From Roseateles sp. (GTDB lineage: Bacteria; Pseudomonadota; Gammaproteobacteria; Burkholderiales; Burkholderiaceae_C): 64,000 nt of DNA. This document shows positions 39,433 to 48,446 of this stretch, in pieces. The stretch spans positions 1-64,000 of the forward strand of contig NZ_JAFAGT010000023.1 in the NCBI RefSeq assembly GCF_019237615.1, given 5' to 3'. The translations under genes and the position numbers were made by a program. How positions within the stretch are numbered: the stretch's first letter is position 1; every line of letters starts with the position of its first letter. The notes under the pieces are model-generated. The model did not search any database. It saw only the letters and a program-made list of their open reading frames with translations, and was not told the origin of the DNA.

Positions 39433-39461
39433 AAGCGGCCCCTGGGGCCGCTTTCTTTTTT
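39433..39461 (+). terminator. Intrinsic terminator after kdgK
   Basis: AAGCGGCCCC and GGGGCCGCTT form a strong stem (39433-39453) followed by TTCTTTTTT. It ends the gntR-kdgK transcript and separates it from the convergent CBS gene. Confidence 0.9.
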
Positions 39462-39475
39462 GCCCGGCGCGACGC

Positions 39476-39943
39476 TCAGGCCTGGGTGGAATCGCCCGCG
39501 CTCTGCTCCTCCACGGGCCAGTCGCGGATGTAGGCCTTGAGCATGCGGTTCTCGAAGTCCTGGCTGTCAACGACGGCCTTGGCGACGTCGTAGAACGAGA
39601 TCACGCCCATCAGCGTCCGGCCGTTCATGACCGGCATGTAGCGCGCGTGGCGGCCCAGCATCATGCGGCGCACCTCGTCGATCTCGGTCTCGGGCGTGCA
39701 GGTCAGCGGGTGGTCGTCCATGACGGTGCGCACGATGGTGGAGCCGACGCCACCGCCGTTCTTGACGATGGCCTGGATGACCTCGCGGAAAGTCAGCATG
39801 CCGACCAGTTCGCCATGGTCCATGACCACCAGCGAGCCGATGTCACGCTCGGCCATCACGTCGAGGGATTCCTTCAGGGGCTCATCCGGAGAAACAGTGA
39901 ACAGGGTGCCGCCTTTGACACGCAGGATATCGACGACTTTCAT
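39476..39943 (-). CDS. Tandem CBS-domain protein
   Basis: 155 residues made of two CBS motifs (about residues 10-65 and 76-132): DVMAERDIGSLVVMDHGELVGMLTFREVI and MMLGRHARYMPVMNGRTLMGVISFYDV. Such stand-alone CBS pairs bind adenosine nucleotides and often sense energy state, but no partner enzyme is fused here. It is transcribed divergently from the sulfhydrylase gene. The specific target is not known. Confidence 0.85.
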   Translation of the reverse strand: MKVVDILRVKGGTLFTVSPDEPLKESLDVMAERDIGSLVVMDHGELVGMLTFREVIQAIVKNGGGVGSTIVRTVMDDHPLTCTPETEIDEVRRMMLGRHARYMPVMNGRTLMGVISFYDVAKAVVDSQDFENRMLKAYIRDWPVEEQSAGDSTQA

Positions 39944-40015
39944 GGGGGCCTCCGAGACGAATACGCCCGGTCAACATAGCACACAATGCCCGCGACTCCA
40001 CCCAAAACAAACACC

Positions 40016-41308
40016 ATGCCAGGCTTCGATACATTGGCTTTGCATGCCGGCGCCACGCCCGACCCGGGCACCGGCGCGCGGGCGACGCCACTGCACCTTT
40101 CCACCTCCTTCGTCTTCGAGTCCAGCGAGCATGCTGCGTCGCTGTTCAACATGGAGCGAGCCGGCCATGTCTACAGCCGGATCTCCAACCCGACGACGGC
40201 CGTCTTCGAGGAGCGCATGGCGGCGCTGGACGGCGGCATAGGCGCGATCGCGACGGCCAGTGGCCAGGCTGCCCTGCACCTGGCCATCTGCACGTTGATG
40301 GGCGCCGGCGGCCATGTCGTTGCCAGCACGGCGCTGTACGGCGGCAGCCACAACCTGTTGCACTACACCTTGCGCCGTTTCGGTATCGAGACGACGTTCG
40401 TGAACCCGCGTGACCTGGACGCCTGGCGCGCGGCCATCCGGCCCGAGACGCGGCTGCTGTTCGGTGAATCGCTGGGCAATCCCGGCCTCGACGTGCTGGA
40501 CATCCCGGCCGTCAGCGCCATCGCCCACGAAGCCGGCGTGCCGCTGCTGGTGGACGCGACCTTCGCGACACCCTGGCTGCAGCGCCCGGCCGAGCTGGGC
40601 GCGGACCTGGTCTACCACTCCGCCACCAAGTTCCTCTGCGGCCATGGCACCGTCGTCGGCGGTGTGCTCGTGGATGCCGGCAGCTTCGACTGGCAGGCGG
40701 CCCACGACCGGCACGGCAAGTTCGCCACGCTGTGCGAGCCGTATGACGGCTTCCACGGCATGGTCTTCGCCGAGGAAAGCACCGTCGGCGCCTTCCTGCT
40801 GCGCGCCCGCCGCGAGGGCCTGCGCGACTTCGGCGCCTGCATGAGCCCGCACACCGCCTGGCTGATGCTGCAGGGGCTGGAGACGCTGCCGCTGCGCATG
40901 CAAAAGCATGTCGCCAACGCCCAGGCCGTCGCCGAGTTCCTGGCCACCCAGTCGCCGGTGGCCAAGGTCGGCTATCCCGGCCTGGCTTCCCACCCCGATC
41001 ACGCGCTGGCGCAGCAGTTGCTGCCGCGCGGCGCCGGCGCGGTGTTCTCGTTCGACCTCAAGGGCACGCGCGAGCAGGGCCGCGCCTTCATTGAGTCGCT
41101 CAAGCTTTTTTCGCACCTCGCCAATGTCGGCGACGCCAAGTCCCTGGTCATCCACCCGGCCAGCACCACCCATTTCCGCATGGACGACGCGGCGCTGGCG
41201 CAGGCCGGCATCGGCCCCGGCACGATCCGCCTGTCCATTGGCCTGGAAGACCCGGCCGACCTCATCGACGACCTGAAGCGGGCGCTCAAAGCAGCGAGCA
41301 AGGCATGA
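40016..41308 (+). CDS. O-acetylhomoserine sulfhydrylase-like Cys/Met metabolism PLP enzyme
   Basis: 430 residues from the ATG at 40016, chosen because homologues begin just before FDTLALHAG; an in-frame ATG at 39986 would add ten residues and neither has a good ribosome site. Conserved parts are YSRISNPTTAVFEERMAAL, SGQAALHLAI, YGGSHNLLHYTLRRFGI and the PLP-lysine motif VYHSATKFLCGHG. This is the MetY/MetZ group, which makes homocysteine from acyl-homoserine and sulfide. The acyl donor (acetyl or succinyl) cannot be told with certainty; the ETTFVNPRD region favours MetY. Confidence 0.82.
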   Translation: MPGFDTLALHAGATPDPGTGARATPLHLSTSFVFESSEHAASLFNMERAGHVYSRISNPTTAVFEERMAALDGGIGAIATASGQAALHLAICTLMGAGGHVVASTALYGGSHNLLHYTLRRFGIETTFVNPRDLDAWRAAIRPETRLLFGESLGNPGLDVLDIPAVSAIAHEAGVPLLVDATFATPWLQRPAELGADLVYHSATKFLCGHGTVVGGVLVDAGSFDWQAAHDRHGKFATLCEPYDGFHGMVFAEESTVGAFLLRARREGLRDFGACMSPHTAWLMLQGLETLPLRMQKHVANAQAVAEFLATQSPVAKVGYPGLASHPDHALAQQLLPRGAGAVFSFDLKGTREQGRAFIESLKLFSHLANVGDAKSLVIHPASTTHFRMDDAALAQAGIGPGTIRLSIGLEDPADLIDDLKRALKAASKA

Positions 41309-42096
41309 AGCTGACCGTCGACTCCCGCGAAGCCTATGCCTACACCGGTGGCAAGACCTTCGACCCCGCTCTGCCCTGCGTCGTCTTCATCCACGGCGCG
41401 CTGAACGACCACAGCGTCTGGACGCTGCTGGCGCGCTGGTGCGCCCACCACGGTTTTGGCGTGCTGGCCGTGGACCTCCCGGGCCATGGCCGCAGCGGTG
41501 GCACGCCGCTGACCAGCATCGAGGCCATCGCCGGCTGGCTGCACCGGCTGCTGGACGCAGTCGGCGTGCGTCAGGCCACCCTGGTGGGCCACAGCATGGG
41601 CTCGCTGATCGCGCTCGAAGCGGCCGGACGGGCGTCCAACCTCGTCATGGTCGGCACTGCTTATCCGATGAAGGTCTCGGAGGCCTTGCTGACGACGGCG
41701 CGCGACGAGCCCGAGGCGGCGATGGCCATGGTCACTGCGTTCTCGCATTCGATCCCCAGCGCCAAGCCCGGCTACCCCGGCCCGGGCAGTTGGCTTCGCG
41801 GCGGCTCTCTGGCGCTGATGCGCCGGCTGCAGTCGCGCCAGACGGCGGTGAATCTGTTCGAGAACGATTTCCAGGTCTGCGACCGTTATGCCGGCGGCGA
41901 GGCCGCGGCGGCGCGGGTGGCCTGTCCGGTGCACTTCATCCTCGGCACGCTGGACCAGATGACGTCGCCCAGGCAGAACGCCGTCCTGGGAGGCCTGCTC
42001 AAGCCGCGCATCCACATGGTGCCGGCCGGCCACGCGCTGATGGCGGAGGCACCGGACGCGGTACTGGCCGCGCTGCGGGTGGCGCTGCAGGCCTAG
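41305..42096 (+). CDS. Alpha/beta hydrolase
   Basis: 263 residues. The alpha/beta-hydrolase fold is clear: oxyanion region FIHGALNDHSVW, strand and turn VLAVDLPGHGRSGG, nucleophile elbow VGHSMGSL (Ser about residue 98), a late Asp in ILGTLDQM and His in PAGHALM. Its ATG overlaps the stop of the sulfhydrylase gene by 4 bases (ATGA), so the two are translationally coupled. The substrate is unknown. The coupling hints at a role close to homoserine or sulfur metabolism but does not prove it. Confidence 0.8.
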   Translation: MKLTVDSREAYAYTGGKTFDPALPCVVFIHGALNDHSVWTLLARWCAHHGFGVLAVDLPGHGRSGGTPLTSIEAIAGWLHRLLDAVGVRQATLVGHSMGSLIALEAAGRASNLVMVGTAYPMKVSEALLTTARDEPEAAMAMVTAFSHSIPSAKPGYPGPGSWLRGGSLALMRRLQSRQTAVNLFENDFQVCDRYAGGEAAAARVACPVHFILGTLDQMTSPRQNAVLGGLLKPRIHMVPAGHALMAEAPDAVLAALRVALQA

Positions 42097-42149
42097 GCGG
42101 CAGGGCATCCCCGCTTGCCGCGGGCGGCCCGGCGCGCTTGAATGGGCTC

Positions 42150-42458
42150 ATGAGCACGGAACGTTTCACCCGCTTCGCCGACTTCTATCCCTTCTACCTG
42201 GGCGAGCACCGGAACCAGGTCTGCCGGCGCCTGCACTTCGTCGGCCTGACGCTGGTCCTCATCTGCATGTGGCAGCTGTTCACCACCGGGGCGCTGGTCT
42301 GGCTGCTGTATGGCCTGCTGTGCGGCTACGGCTTTGCCTGGATAGGCCACTTCTTCTTCGAGAAGAACCGGCCGGCCACCTTCAAGTACCCGCTCTACAG
42401 CCTGATGGGCGACTGGGTGATGTACCGCGACATCTGGCTGGGCCGCATCAAGTTCTAG
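42150..42458 (+). CDS. Mpo1-like (DUF962) membrane protein
   Basis: 102 residues from the ATG at 42150. It has the family pattern FADFYPFYLGEHRN at the start, CRRLHFVGLTLVLICMW, a second hydrophobic segment, and WIGHFFFEKNRPATFKYP then YSLMGDWVMYRDIW. The yeast relative Mpo1 is an Fe-dependent dioxygenase acting on 2-hydroxy fatty acids; the conserved histidines (HRN, LHFVG, GHFFFE) are kept here. The bacterial substrate is unproven. The presence of LpxO elsewhere in the window, a source of 2-hydroxy acyl chains, is suggestive only. Confidence 0.8.
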   Translation: MSTERFTRFADFYPFYLGEHRNQVCRRLHFVGLTLVLICMWQLFTTGALVWLLYGLLCGYGFAWIGHFFFEKNRPATFKYPLYSLMGDWVMYRDIWLGRIKF

Positions 42459-43267
42459 TTCCGCCAGGCCATGCCGAGGTTCGCATAGCTGCCGTTGCGC
42501 TGCTGCGTCAGCGGGCTGCTCGCGGCCGGCCCGACCAGGCGGCTGGCGCCGACGCCGCCGAAGGCGGTCCAGTGCTGGGTCAGCGAGCGCGTGAAGCTCA
42601 CGCCGGCATGCACGTCGCGCAGCCCTGCACCCGGGTTGTAGGCCGGCTTGCCGCTGCTCGCCACAGCGGATTCCGGCACGCCGAAGTAGCTGCGCAGGTT
42701 CTGCGCGTCACCCGCAGCGAGGCCGATGCCGCTGGTCCATTCCAGCGTGGTGCTGCGGTAGAAGCGCCAGCCCAGGTCCACCCCGGCCGTCAGCCCGCCC
42801 TTGCGGCCCAGCAGGTCCTGGGACAGGTTGGCGCCCAGGCTCCAGTCGGGCACGGGGCTGTAGTTGGCGTAGAGCCGTGCGCGCAGCGTGCGCTTCACGT
42901 CCGGCAGGCCCTCGGTGGTGGTGGCGTCGCCGCTGTTGCGTCCGCCGTCCACCCGCAAGGCCACGCCCAGGCGCAGCCTGCTGCTGTCGACCAGCAGCGT
43001 GCTGGCCCCCGCGCCGGCGCCGTCGCGACCGAAGCCCAGCAGCGCGCTGCCGCCCGAGGTGCTGATGCGCCAGCGCCCCCATTGGAAGGCCCACAGCGGT
43101 TTGAGCTTGGTCTGACGCGTGCTGGCGCCGTCGTACTCCGGACGGCTCGCGACGGAGACTCCCAGCAGGTAGCGGGCTGGCTGGTCTTCCGGCTCCTGCT
43201 CGGCCTGCTGGGCGCCCGCGCGCAGGACCGCGGTCCCGGCGACAAGGAGGATCAGCGCATGCTTCAT
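42455..43267 (-). CDS. MipA/OmpV-family outer-membrane protein
   Basis: 270 residues from the ATG at 43267; an upstream start would lack a proper signal peptide. The signal (ALILLVAGTAVLRAGA) is followed by a barrel with YLLGVSVASRPEYDGA, LKPLWAFQWGRWRIS, WSLGANLSQDLLGRKGG, GLAAGDAQNLRSYFGV, and the closing strand ending LGMAWRN. The family includes scaffolding proteins for murein synthesis and general outer-membrane barrels; the role here is unknown. Its last codons overlap the convergent Mpo1-like gene by 4 bases. Confidence 0.78.
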   Translation of the reverse strand: MKHALILLVAGTAVLRAGAQQAEQEPEDQPARYLLGVSVASRPEYDGASTRQTKLKPLWAFQWGRWRISTSGGSALLGFGRDGAGAGASTLLVDSSRLRLGVALRVDGGRNSGDATTTEGLPDVKRTLRARLYANYSPVPDWSLGANLSQDLLGRKGGLTAGVDLGWRFYRSTTLEWTSGIGLAAGDAQNLRSYFGVPESAVASSGKPAYNPGAGLRDVHAGVSFTRSLTQHWTAFGGVGASRLVGPAASSPLTQQRNGSYANLGMAWRN

Positions 43268-43310
43268 GGCCGCCAGCCTAACAGGCCAACCGGCCAGCGG
43301 CCGCCGACCG

Positions 43311-44267
43311 TCAGCCCCGTCCGAGTTCCCGCGACAGCTCGTCGAGCATGTCGTCAACCATGGCGTCCAGGTCGTAGCGCAGCTGCCAGCCCCAGTCGGC
43401 CTGGGCGTCGCTGTCGGCGATGCGCTGGGGCCAACTGGCGGCGATGGCCTGGCGGAAGTCAGGCACGCAGTCCATTGTGAACTGTGGCAGGCGGCGGCGG
43501 ATGCTGGCGGCGATCTGCTCCGGCGTGAAGCTGACGCCGGCGAGGTTGTAGCTGCCGCGCTGCCTGACCCGATCAGCCGGCGCGTTCATCAGCTCGATGG
43601 TGGCGCGCAGCGCGTCCGGCATGTACATCATGGGCAGGGCCTGGCCCGCCTCCAGGAAGCAGGTGTAGCGGCCCTCCTTGATGGCGGCGTGGAAGATCTC
43701 GACGGCGTAGTCCGTCGTGCCACCGCCGGGCGGCGTCTTCCAGCTGATGAGGCCGGGGTAGCGCAGACTGCGGACGTCCACGCCATGCTTGGCGTGGTAC
43801 CAGGCGCACCAGCGCTCGCCCGCCAGCTTGGAGATGCCGTAGACGGTCGTCGGATCCATCACGGTTGTCTGTGGCGTGTCCACAGCCGGCGTGCTGGGGC
43901 CGAAGGCGGCGATGGAGCTGGGCCAGAAGATGCGGTCCAGCTTCTCGTGCCGGGCCAGCTCCAGCACATTGAGCAGGCCCTTCATGTTCAGGTCCCAGGC
44001 CCACATCGGGTGTTTTTCGCCATTGGCCGACAGGGCCGCGGCCAGGTGGTAGATCTGCGTGACCTGGTGGCGCTTGACGATGGTGGCCAGCGCCCCGGCG
44101 TCGGTGACGTCCAGCATCTCGTGCTTGAGCGCAGGCACCCGGCCCTGGGGGCTGAGGTCGCTGGTGATGACAGCGTCGTTGCCGTGCAGGCGGGCCAACT
44201 CGGCGGCCAGCTCGGTGCCGATCTGGCCATTGGCGCCGATGATGAGGATACGAGGCGTCGTGCTCAT
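43311..44267 (-). CDS. L-threonine 3-dehydrogenase, SDR (epimerase-like) type
   Basis: 318 residues of the extended SDR superfamily: NAD motif [18 protein letters not shown], catalytic YGISKLAGE (Tyr and Lys) and [21 protein letters not shown], a hallmark of the GalE-like threonine dehydrogenases known from Cupriavidus and Flavobacterium. It oxidises L-threonine to 2-amino-3-ketobutyrate, which the neighbouring Kbl cleaves. Its ATG overlaps the kbl stop by 4 bases. It is unrelated in fold to the zinc-dependent Tdh of E. coli. Confidence 0.9.
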   Translation of the reverse strand: MSTTPRILIIGANGQIGTELAAELARLHGNDAVITSDLSPQGRVPALKHEMLDVTDAGALATIVKRHQVTQIYHLAAALSANGEKHPMWAWDLNMKGLLNVLELARHEKLDRIFWPSSIAAFGPSTPAVDTPQTTVMDPTTVYGISKLAGERWCAWYHAKHGVDVRSLRYPGLISWKTPPGGGTTDYAVEIFHAAIKEGRYTCFLEAGQALPMMYMPDALRATIELMNAPADRVRQRGSYNLAGVSFTPEQIAASIRRRLPQFTMDCVPDFRQAIAASWPQRIADSDAQADWGWQLRYDLDAMVDDMLDELSRELGRG

Positions 44268-45460
44268 TTGACGAGGCCCAGTTCGCGGCCGGCCTGGGCG
44301 AAGGCGGCGACGGCCTTCTCCAGGTGCTCGCGCTCGTGCACGGCCGAGATCTGCACGCGGATGCGCGCCTGGCCCTTGGGGACCACCGGGAAGAAGAAGC
44401 CGACGGCGTAGATGCCCAGCTCCAGGATGCGCTTGGACAGCTCCTGCGCCTTCACCGCGTCATAGACCATGATGGGCACGATCGGGTGGGTGCCGGGCTT
44501 GATCTCGAAGCCGGCGGCCTGGATGGCCTCGCGGAAGTAGGCGGTGTTGGCTTCCAGCTTGTCGCGCAGCTGGGTCGAGCCTTCCAGCAGGTCCAGCACG
44601 GCCAGCGAAGCACCGGCGATGCTGGGAGCCAGCGTGTTGCTGAACAGATAGGGCCGCGAGCGCTGGCGCAGCAGCTCGACGACTTCCTTGCGCGCCGCGG
44701 TGAAGCCGCCAGAGGCGCCGCCCAGCGCCTTGCCGAAGGTGCCGGTGATGATGTCGATCTTGCCGAACACGCCGCGGTACTCAGCCGTGCCGCGACCGGT
44801 CTTGCCCATGAAGCCGGACGCGTGGCATTCGTCTATGCCCAGCAGCGCGTCGTAGCGGTCACAGAGTTCGCGGATCTTGTCGAGCTGGGCGATGGTGCCG
44901 TCCATGGAGAACACACCGTCGGTAAACACCAGCGTGAAGCGTGCGCCCTTGTCCTTGGCTTCCTTCAGGCAACGCTCCAGGTCCTCGAGGTTGTTGTGCT
45001 CGTAGCGGTAGCGCTGGGCCTTGCACAGGCGGATGCCGTCGATGATGGAGGCGTGGTTCAGCGCGTCGCTGATGATGGCATCCTGCTCGCCCAGCAGCGG
45101 CTCGAACAGGCCACCGTTGGCGTCGAAGGCCGCAGCGTAGAGGATGGCGTCCTCGCAGCCGACGAAGCGGGCGATGCGGGCTTCCAGTTCCTTGTGCAGA
45201 TCCTGCGTGCCGCAGATGAAGCGCACCGACGACAGGCCGAAGCCATGCGTGCGCAGCGCTTCATGAGCCGCCGCGATGACCTGGGGGTGCGACGACAGGC
45301 CCAGGTAGTTGTTGGCGCACAGGTTGATGACAGCGCGGCCGTCGGTCGTCTGCACGACGGCACCCTGGGGCGTCGTGATGATGCGCTCGGACTTGTAGAG
45401 GCCGGCGGCGCGAATGCCGTCCAGCTCGGTCTGGAGGTGTTGGTAGAAGGCCTGGCTCAT
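44264..45460 (-). CDS. kbl: Glycine C-acetyltransferase (2-amino-3-ketobutyrate CoA ligase)
   Basis: 398 residues from the ATG at 45460, with GGAG six bases upstream; the frame is open further up through the operator region. It is a class II PLP aminotransferase-fold enzyme: [54 protein letters not shown] and the PLP-lysine site [14 protein letters not shown]. It splits 2-amino-3-ketobutyrate with CoA into glycine and acetyl-CoA. First gene of a two-gene operon with the SDR threonine dehydrogenase; the glycine made would feed the gcv operon at 9.5 kb. Confidence 0.95.
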   Translation of the reverse strand: MSQAFYQHLQTELDGIRAAGLYKSERIITTPQGAVVQTTDGRAVINLCANNYLGLSSHPQVIAAAHEALRTHGFGLSSVRFICGTQDLHKELEARIARFVGCEDAILYAAAFDANGGLFEPLLGEQDAIISDALNHASIIDGIRLCKAQRYRYEHNNLEDLERCLKEAKDKGARFTLVFTDGVFSMDGTIAQLDKIRELCDRYDALLGIDECHASGFMGKTGRGTAEYRGVFGKIDIITGTFGKALGGASGGFTAARKEVVELLRQRSRPYLFSNTLAPSIAGASLAVLDLLEGSTQLRDKLEANTAYFREAIQAAGFEIKPGTHPIVPIMVYDAVKAQELSKRILELGIYAVGFFFPVVPKGQARIRVQISAVHEREHLEKAVAAFAQAGRELGLVK

Positions 45461-45497
45461 GCGCCGCTCCTGATGCACAATTCGGTAAATTGAATTC

Positions 45498-45513
45498 GTT
45501 CGATATATCGAAC
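45498..45513. promoter_or_regulatory. Perfect 16-bp palindrome between kbl and its regulator
   Basis: GTTCGATATATCGAAC is self-complementary over all 16 bases. It lies 37 bases upstream of the kbl ATG and 39 bases upstream of the regulator ATG, in the centre of the divergent promoter region. A dimeric XRE-type repressor bound there could control both directions. Confidence 0.65.
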
Positions 45514-45552
45514 TTTCGTGCAGTATCCAAAAAACGTCCATCCCGGTCAAGC

Positions 45553-46128
45553 ATGAACAAGCCCGCCACCGATCTCGAGCCGCCGCGCGTCGGTGCCGCC
45601 CTTCAGGCGCTGCGCGGCAGCCGTGGCCTGTCGCTGGATGACCTGTCCAAACGCGCCGGTGTCAGCAAGTCGATGTTGTCGCAGATCGAGCGCAACCAGG
45701 CCAATCCCACGGTGGCCGTGGTGTGGCGACTCGCGAACGCGCTTGGCGTGGAGATGGGCGAGCTGCTGGGCGGCGAGCGCGCGGCCACGCCGGCCATCGA
45801 GACCGTGCCCGCCCACGCGACGCCAGGCCTGACCAGCCCGGACGGACTGTGCAAGCTGCGCATCCTGGGCCCCATCGAGCTGGCCGGCCAGTTCGAGTGG
45901 TATGAACTGCATGTGCAGCCCGGCGGCCTGCTGGACAGCCAGGCCCACGAGCCCGGATCGCGCGAGCACCTGAGCGTGTTGACCGGCAGCCTGGAGGTCA
46001 CTGCGCAGGGCGTGACGAGCCGGCTCAAGGCCGGCGAGACTGCCCGCTACGCTGTGGACGGCCCGCATGCGATCCGAAACGCCGGCAAGTCGGCGGCGAC
46101 GGCGCTGATGGTGGTGCTGCACCCCTGA
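45553..46128 (+). CDS. XRE-family regulator with cupin domain
   Basis: 191 residues from the ATG at 45553. An N-terminal HTH (about residues 14-68: [29 protein letters not shown]) is followed by a cupin barrel (about residues 110-190, [23 protein letters not shown]). Proteins of this build sense small molecules such as amino acids. It is divergent from kbl-tdh and separated by the perfect palindrome at 45498-45513, so it is the likely regulator of threonine breakdown and of itself. Whether it senses threonine or glycine is not visible. Confidence 0.85.
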   Translation: MNKPATDLEPPRVGAALQALRGSRGLSLDDLSKRAGVSKSMLSQIERNQANPTVAVVWRLANALGVEMGELLGGERAATPAIETVPAHATPGLTSPDGLCKLRILGPIELAGQFEWYELHVQPGGLLDSQAHEPGSREHLSVLTGSLEVTAQGVTSRLKAGETARYAVDGPHAIRNAGKSAATALMVVLHP

Positions 46129-46154
46129 TCTGACCCCTGCAAGACCACCACCGC

Positions 46155-46751
46155 ATGGAAGCCCTGAACCACACCGTCTTTCTCTGGCTCAATGCCCCCG
46201 AGCAGCCGAACGCGCTGGCCGAGGTACTGGCCATCTTCCTGGCCGAGTACCTCATCTGGGCGGTGCCGGCGCTGATCGGCCTCGGCTGGCTGCGCGGCGA
46301 CGAACGCACCCGCAAGGCCATGCTCGTCGCCACCGCGGCGGCACTGCTGGGCCTGCTCGTCAACCAGCTCATCGGCCTGGCCTGGGATCACCCGCGCCCC
46401 TTCGTCATCGGGCTGGGCCACACGCTGATCCCGCATGTTGCCGACTCCTCGTTTCCCAGCGACCACCTGACGCTGTGGTGGGCCGTGGCCTTCAGCCTGC
46501 TGCTCCAGCGCACGCCGCGCGGCCTCGGGGCCTGGCTGGTACCGCTGGGGCTGCCCATCGCGTGGGCACGCATCTACCTGGGCGTGCACTATCCGCTGGA
46601 CATGCTGGGTGCCGCGCTGATGGGCCTGTCCAGCGCCTGGCTGAGCTTGCGTGCGGCTCAGGGCTATCTGCCACCGGTCTACCGGCTGGCCAGCCACATC
46701 CACCGCGCGCTGTTCAGCCGGCTGATCGCGCGGGGCTGGGTGCGCGACTAG
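46155..46751 (+). CDS. PAP2-family membrane phosphatase (BcrC-like undecaprenyl-diphosphatase)
   Basis: 198 residues with about five membrane helices. The three phosphatase motifs are present: WDHPRPF (C1-like), PSDHLTLWW (C2, SxxxH-like with His) and RIYLGVHYPLDMLGA (C3 with catalytic His and Asp). BcrC-like enzymes dephosphorylate undecaprenyl diphosphate on the periplasmic side and recycle the carrier for cell-wall synthesis; other lipid phosphates are possible. It follows the XRE gene by 26 bases and may share its transcript. Confidence 0.8.
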   Translation: MEALNHTVFLWLNAPEQPNALAEVLAIFLAEYLIWAVPALIGLGWLRGDERTRKAMLVATAAALLGLLVNQLIGLAWDHPRPFVIGLGHTLIPHVADSSFPSDHLTLWWAVAFSLLLQRTPRGLGAWLVPLGLPIAWARIYLGVHYPLDMLGAALMGLSSAWLSLRAAQGYLPPVYRLASHIHRALFSRLIARGWVRD

Positions 46752-46757
46752 GCCTGT

Positions 46758-48044
46758 TCAGGGCAGGGAGTTCTCGGCAGCGGCCAGCAGGCGCCCCAGC
46801 GTCAGCCGGCTCCATTCGCCCTGCGTCCACAAATTGGTCAGCAGGCCCTGGCGCTGCGCCAGGAAGGCACTCAGCAGCGGCTCGGCCGATGTCTGCTCGG
46901 GTTCGCCCAGCAACACGAAGCGCTGCACGCCCTCCTCATCCAGCCGGCCCACGACATCGAGCGCACAGAGCTTCTCGACGACCGGCGCCAGTTGCAGCGG
47001 GTCGATGCGCAGCGCCCGCGCGAGCCCATGCTGCGACAGGCCATGCCGTGCCCCACCGCGAGCCTTCAGCAGCGTCTCCAGCACCTCCAGCGCGATGGCC
47101 AGCGGCTGGCCCGGCGTGTCGGGGCGCAGGTGCAGCCGATCCGTCAGGCTGGGCGTGTTGGCCGCCAGGATGGCGCCCAGCAGCACGATGACCCAGCCAA
47201 GATAGACCCAGATCAGGAAGACAGGCACGGTCGCGAAGGCACCGTACAGTGTCGAATAGGTCGGTACCTGCTTCACGTACCAGGCCAGCAGCGACTTGGC
47301 GAGCGAGAAACCGATGGACACGAAGGCCCCGCCCAGCAGCGCATGACGCCAGCGCACATGGGTGTTGGGCACGTAGTGGAACAGGCCGGCGACAGCCAGC
47401 CCCAGCAGCATGATGTCGGCGCCCCCCAACAGCGCCGCCAGGTCGCCGGGCAGCTTGGTGAACAGGCCCTGGCCGACGCTGACCGCGTAGCTCGTCAGCG
47501 TCAGGCTGCCGCCCAGCAGCAGCGGCCCCAGCGTCAGCGCAGCCCAATAGACGAGGACGCGCTGGGCCATTGGCCGCGGGCGCTGCACGCGCCAGATGGC
47601 GTTCAGGGTGCGGTCTATGGTCAGCATCAGCGCCAACGCCGTGACGCCAAGAGCCACCAGGCCGACCACGCCCAGCTTGTTGGCCTTGGCCGCGAACTGC
47701 GTCAACGAGGCCAGCACCGGCTTGGCGATGTTGGCCGGAATCAGGCTCTTCAGGAAATACTGCTCCAGCGCTGCCTGGAAGCTGGAGAACATCGGGAAGG
47801 CCGTGAAGACGGCCAGCATCACCGTCAGCAGCGGGACCAGCGAGATCAGCGTCGTGAAGGTCAGGCTGCCGGCCGTGAGGCCCAGCTTTTCCTCGCGGAA
47901 GCGTTGACGGAATGTCTGCAGCGTCTGCAGCCAGGGCCAGGCCAGCAGGTCGGCCACGAACTCGCGCACGAAGGCGACGGGGTTGCGGGCCAGCGGCAAC
48001 TCGAGCGACTCGGGTGCGGCGGGCGGGAGAGGTGTCGAGGACAT
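46758..48044 (-). CDS. YihY/BrkB-family inner-membrane protein
   Basis: 428 residues. A cytosolic N-terminus is followed by a YihY core of about six membrane helices with the family motifs LTAGSLTFTTLISLVPLLTVMLAVF, VQRPRPMAQRVLVYWA, PNTHVRWRHALLGGAFVS and FLIWVYLGWVIVLLGA, and a ~120-residue C-terminal soluble region with a winged-helix-like segment. The family was once annotated as ribonuclease BN, which is not correct; its function is unknown. It is divergent from the DUF2069 gene. Confidence 0.85.
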   Translation of the reverse strand: MSSTPLPPAAPESLELPLARNPVAFVREFVADLLAWPWLQTLQTFRQRFREEKLGLTAGSLTFTTLISLVPLLTVMLAVFTAFPMFSSFQAALEQYFLKSLIPANIAKPVLASLTQFAAKANKLGVVGLVALGVTALALMLTIDRTLNAIWRVQRPRPMAQRVLVYWAALTLGPLLLGGSLTLTSYAVSVGQGLFTKLPGDLAALLGGADIMLLGLAVAGLFHYVPNTHVRWRHALLGGAFVSIGFSLAKSLLAWYVKQVPTYSTLYGAFATVPVFLIWVYLGWVIVLLGAILAANTPSLTDRLHLRPDTPGQPLAIALEVLETLLKARGGARHGLSQHGLARALRIDPLQLAPVVEKLCALDVVGRLDEEGVQRFVLLGEPEQTSAEPLLSAFLAQRQGLLTNLWTQGEWSRLTLGRLLAAAENSLP

Positions 48045-48065
48045 GGCTTCTATGATGCCGCAGCT

Positions 48066-48446
48066 ATGTCCCCTGCCCTTGAAAGAACCCGTCCCCGCGC
48101 CAACGAGCGCCTGTCTCGCAACCTCGCGCTGGCCGGCGTCGTCGCGCTGATCCTGCTGTGCCTCGCCTGGGAGCTGTGGCTGGCGCCTACCGGCCGGGGC
48201 ACGCTGGCGCTCAAGGTACTGCCGCTGCTGCCGGCTCCCGTCGGGCTGTGGCGCTATCGCATGTACACCTACCGCTGGGTGGCCCTCTTCATCTGGCTCT
48301 ACGTGCTGGAAGGCCTGGTGCGCGCGACCAGCGAGGGCGGACTCGGCCAGTGGCTGGCAGCAGGTGAAGTGCTGCTGAGCGTCGTCGTGTTCACTGCCTG
48401 CACGGCCCAGATCCGGCTGCGGCTCGCGGCCGCCAAGACGGCATGA
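48066..48446 (+). CDS. DUF2069 membrane protein
   Basis: 126 residues from the ATG at 48066. It has three to four hydrophobic segments (LALAGVVALILLCLAWELWL, LALKVLPLLPAPVGL, WVALFIWLYVLEGLV, LLSVVVFTACTAQI) and the conserved LPLLPAPVGLWRYRMYTYRW core of DUF2069. Function unknown. Its neighbourhood with yihY is common in Betaproteobacteria. It overlaps the next gene by 4 bases. Confidence 0.8.
   Translation: MSPALERTRPRANERLSRNLALAGVVALILLCLAWELWLAPTGRGTLALKVLPLLPAPVGLWRYRMYTYRWVALFIWLYVLEGLVRATSEGGLGQWLAAGEVLLSVVVFTACTAQIRLRLAAAKTA

Noticed and set aside
46758-48044. Ribonuclease BN annotation for the YihY-family gene
   Set aside because: That name is a historical error for this membrane family; nothing in the sequence supports RNase activity.
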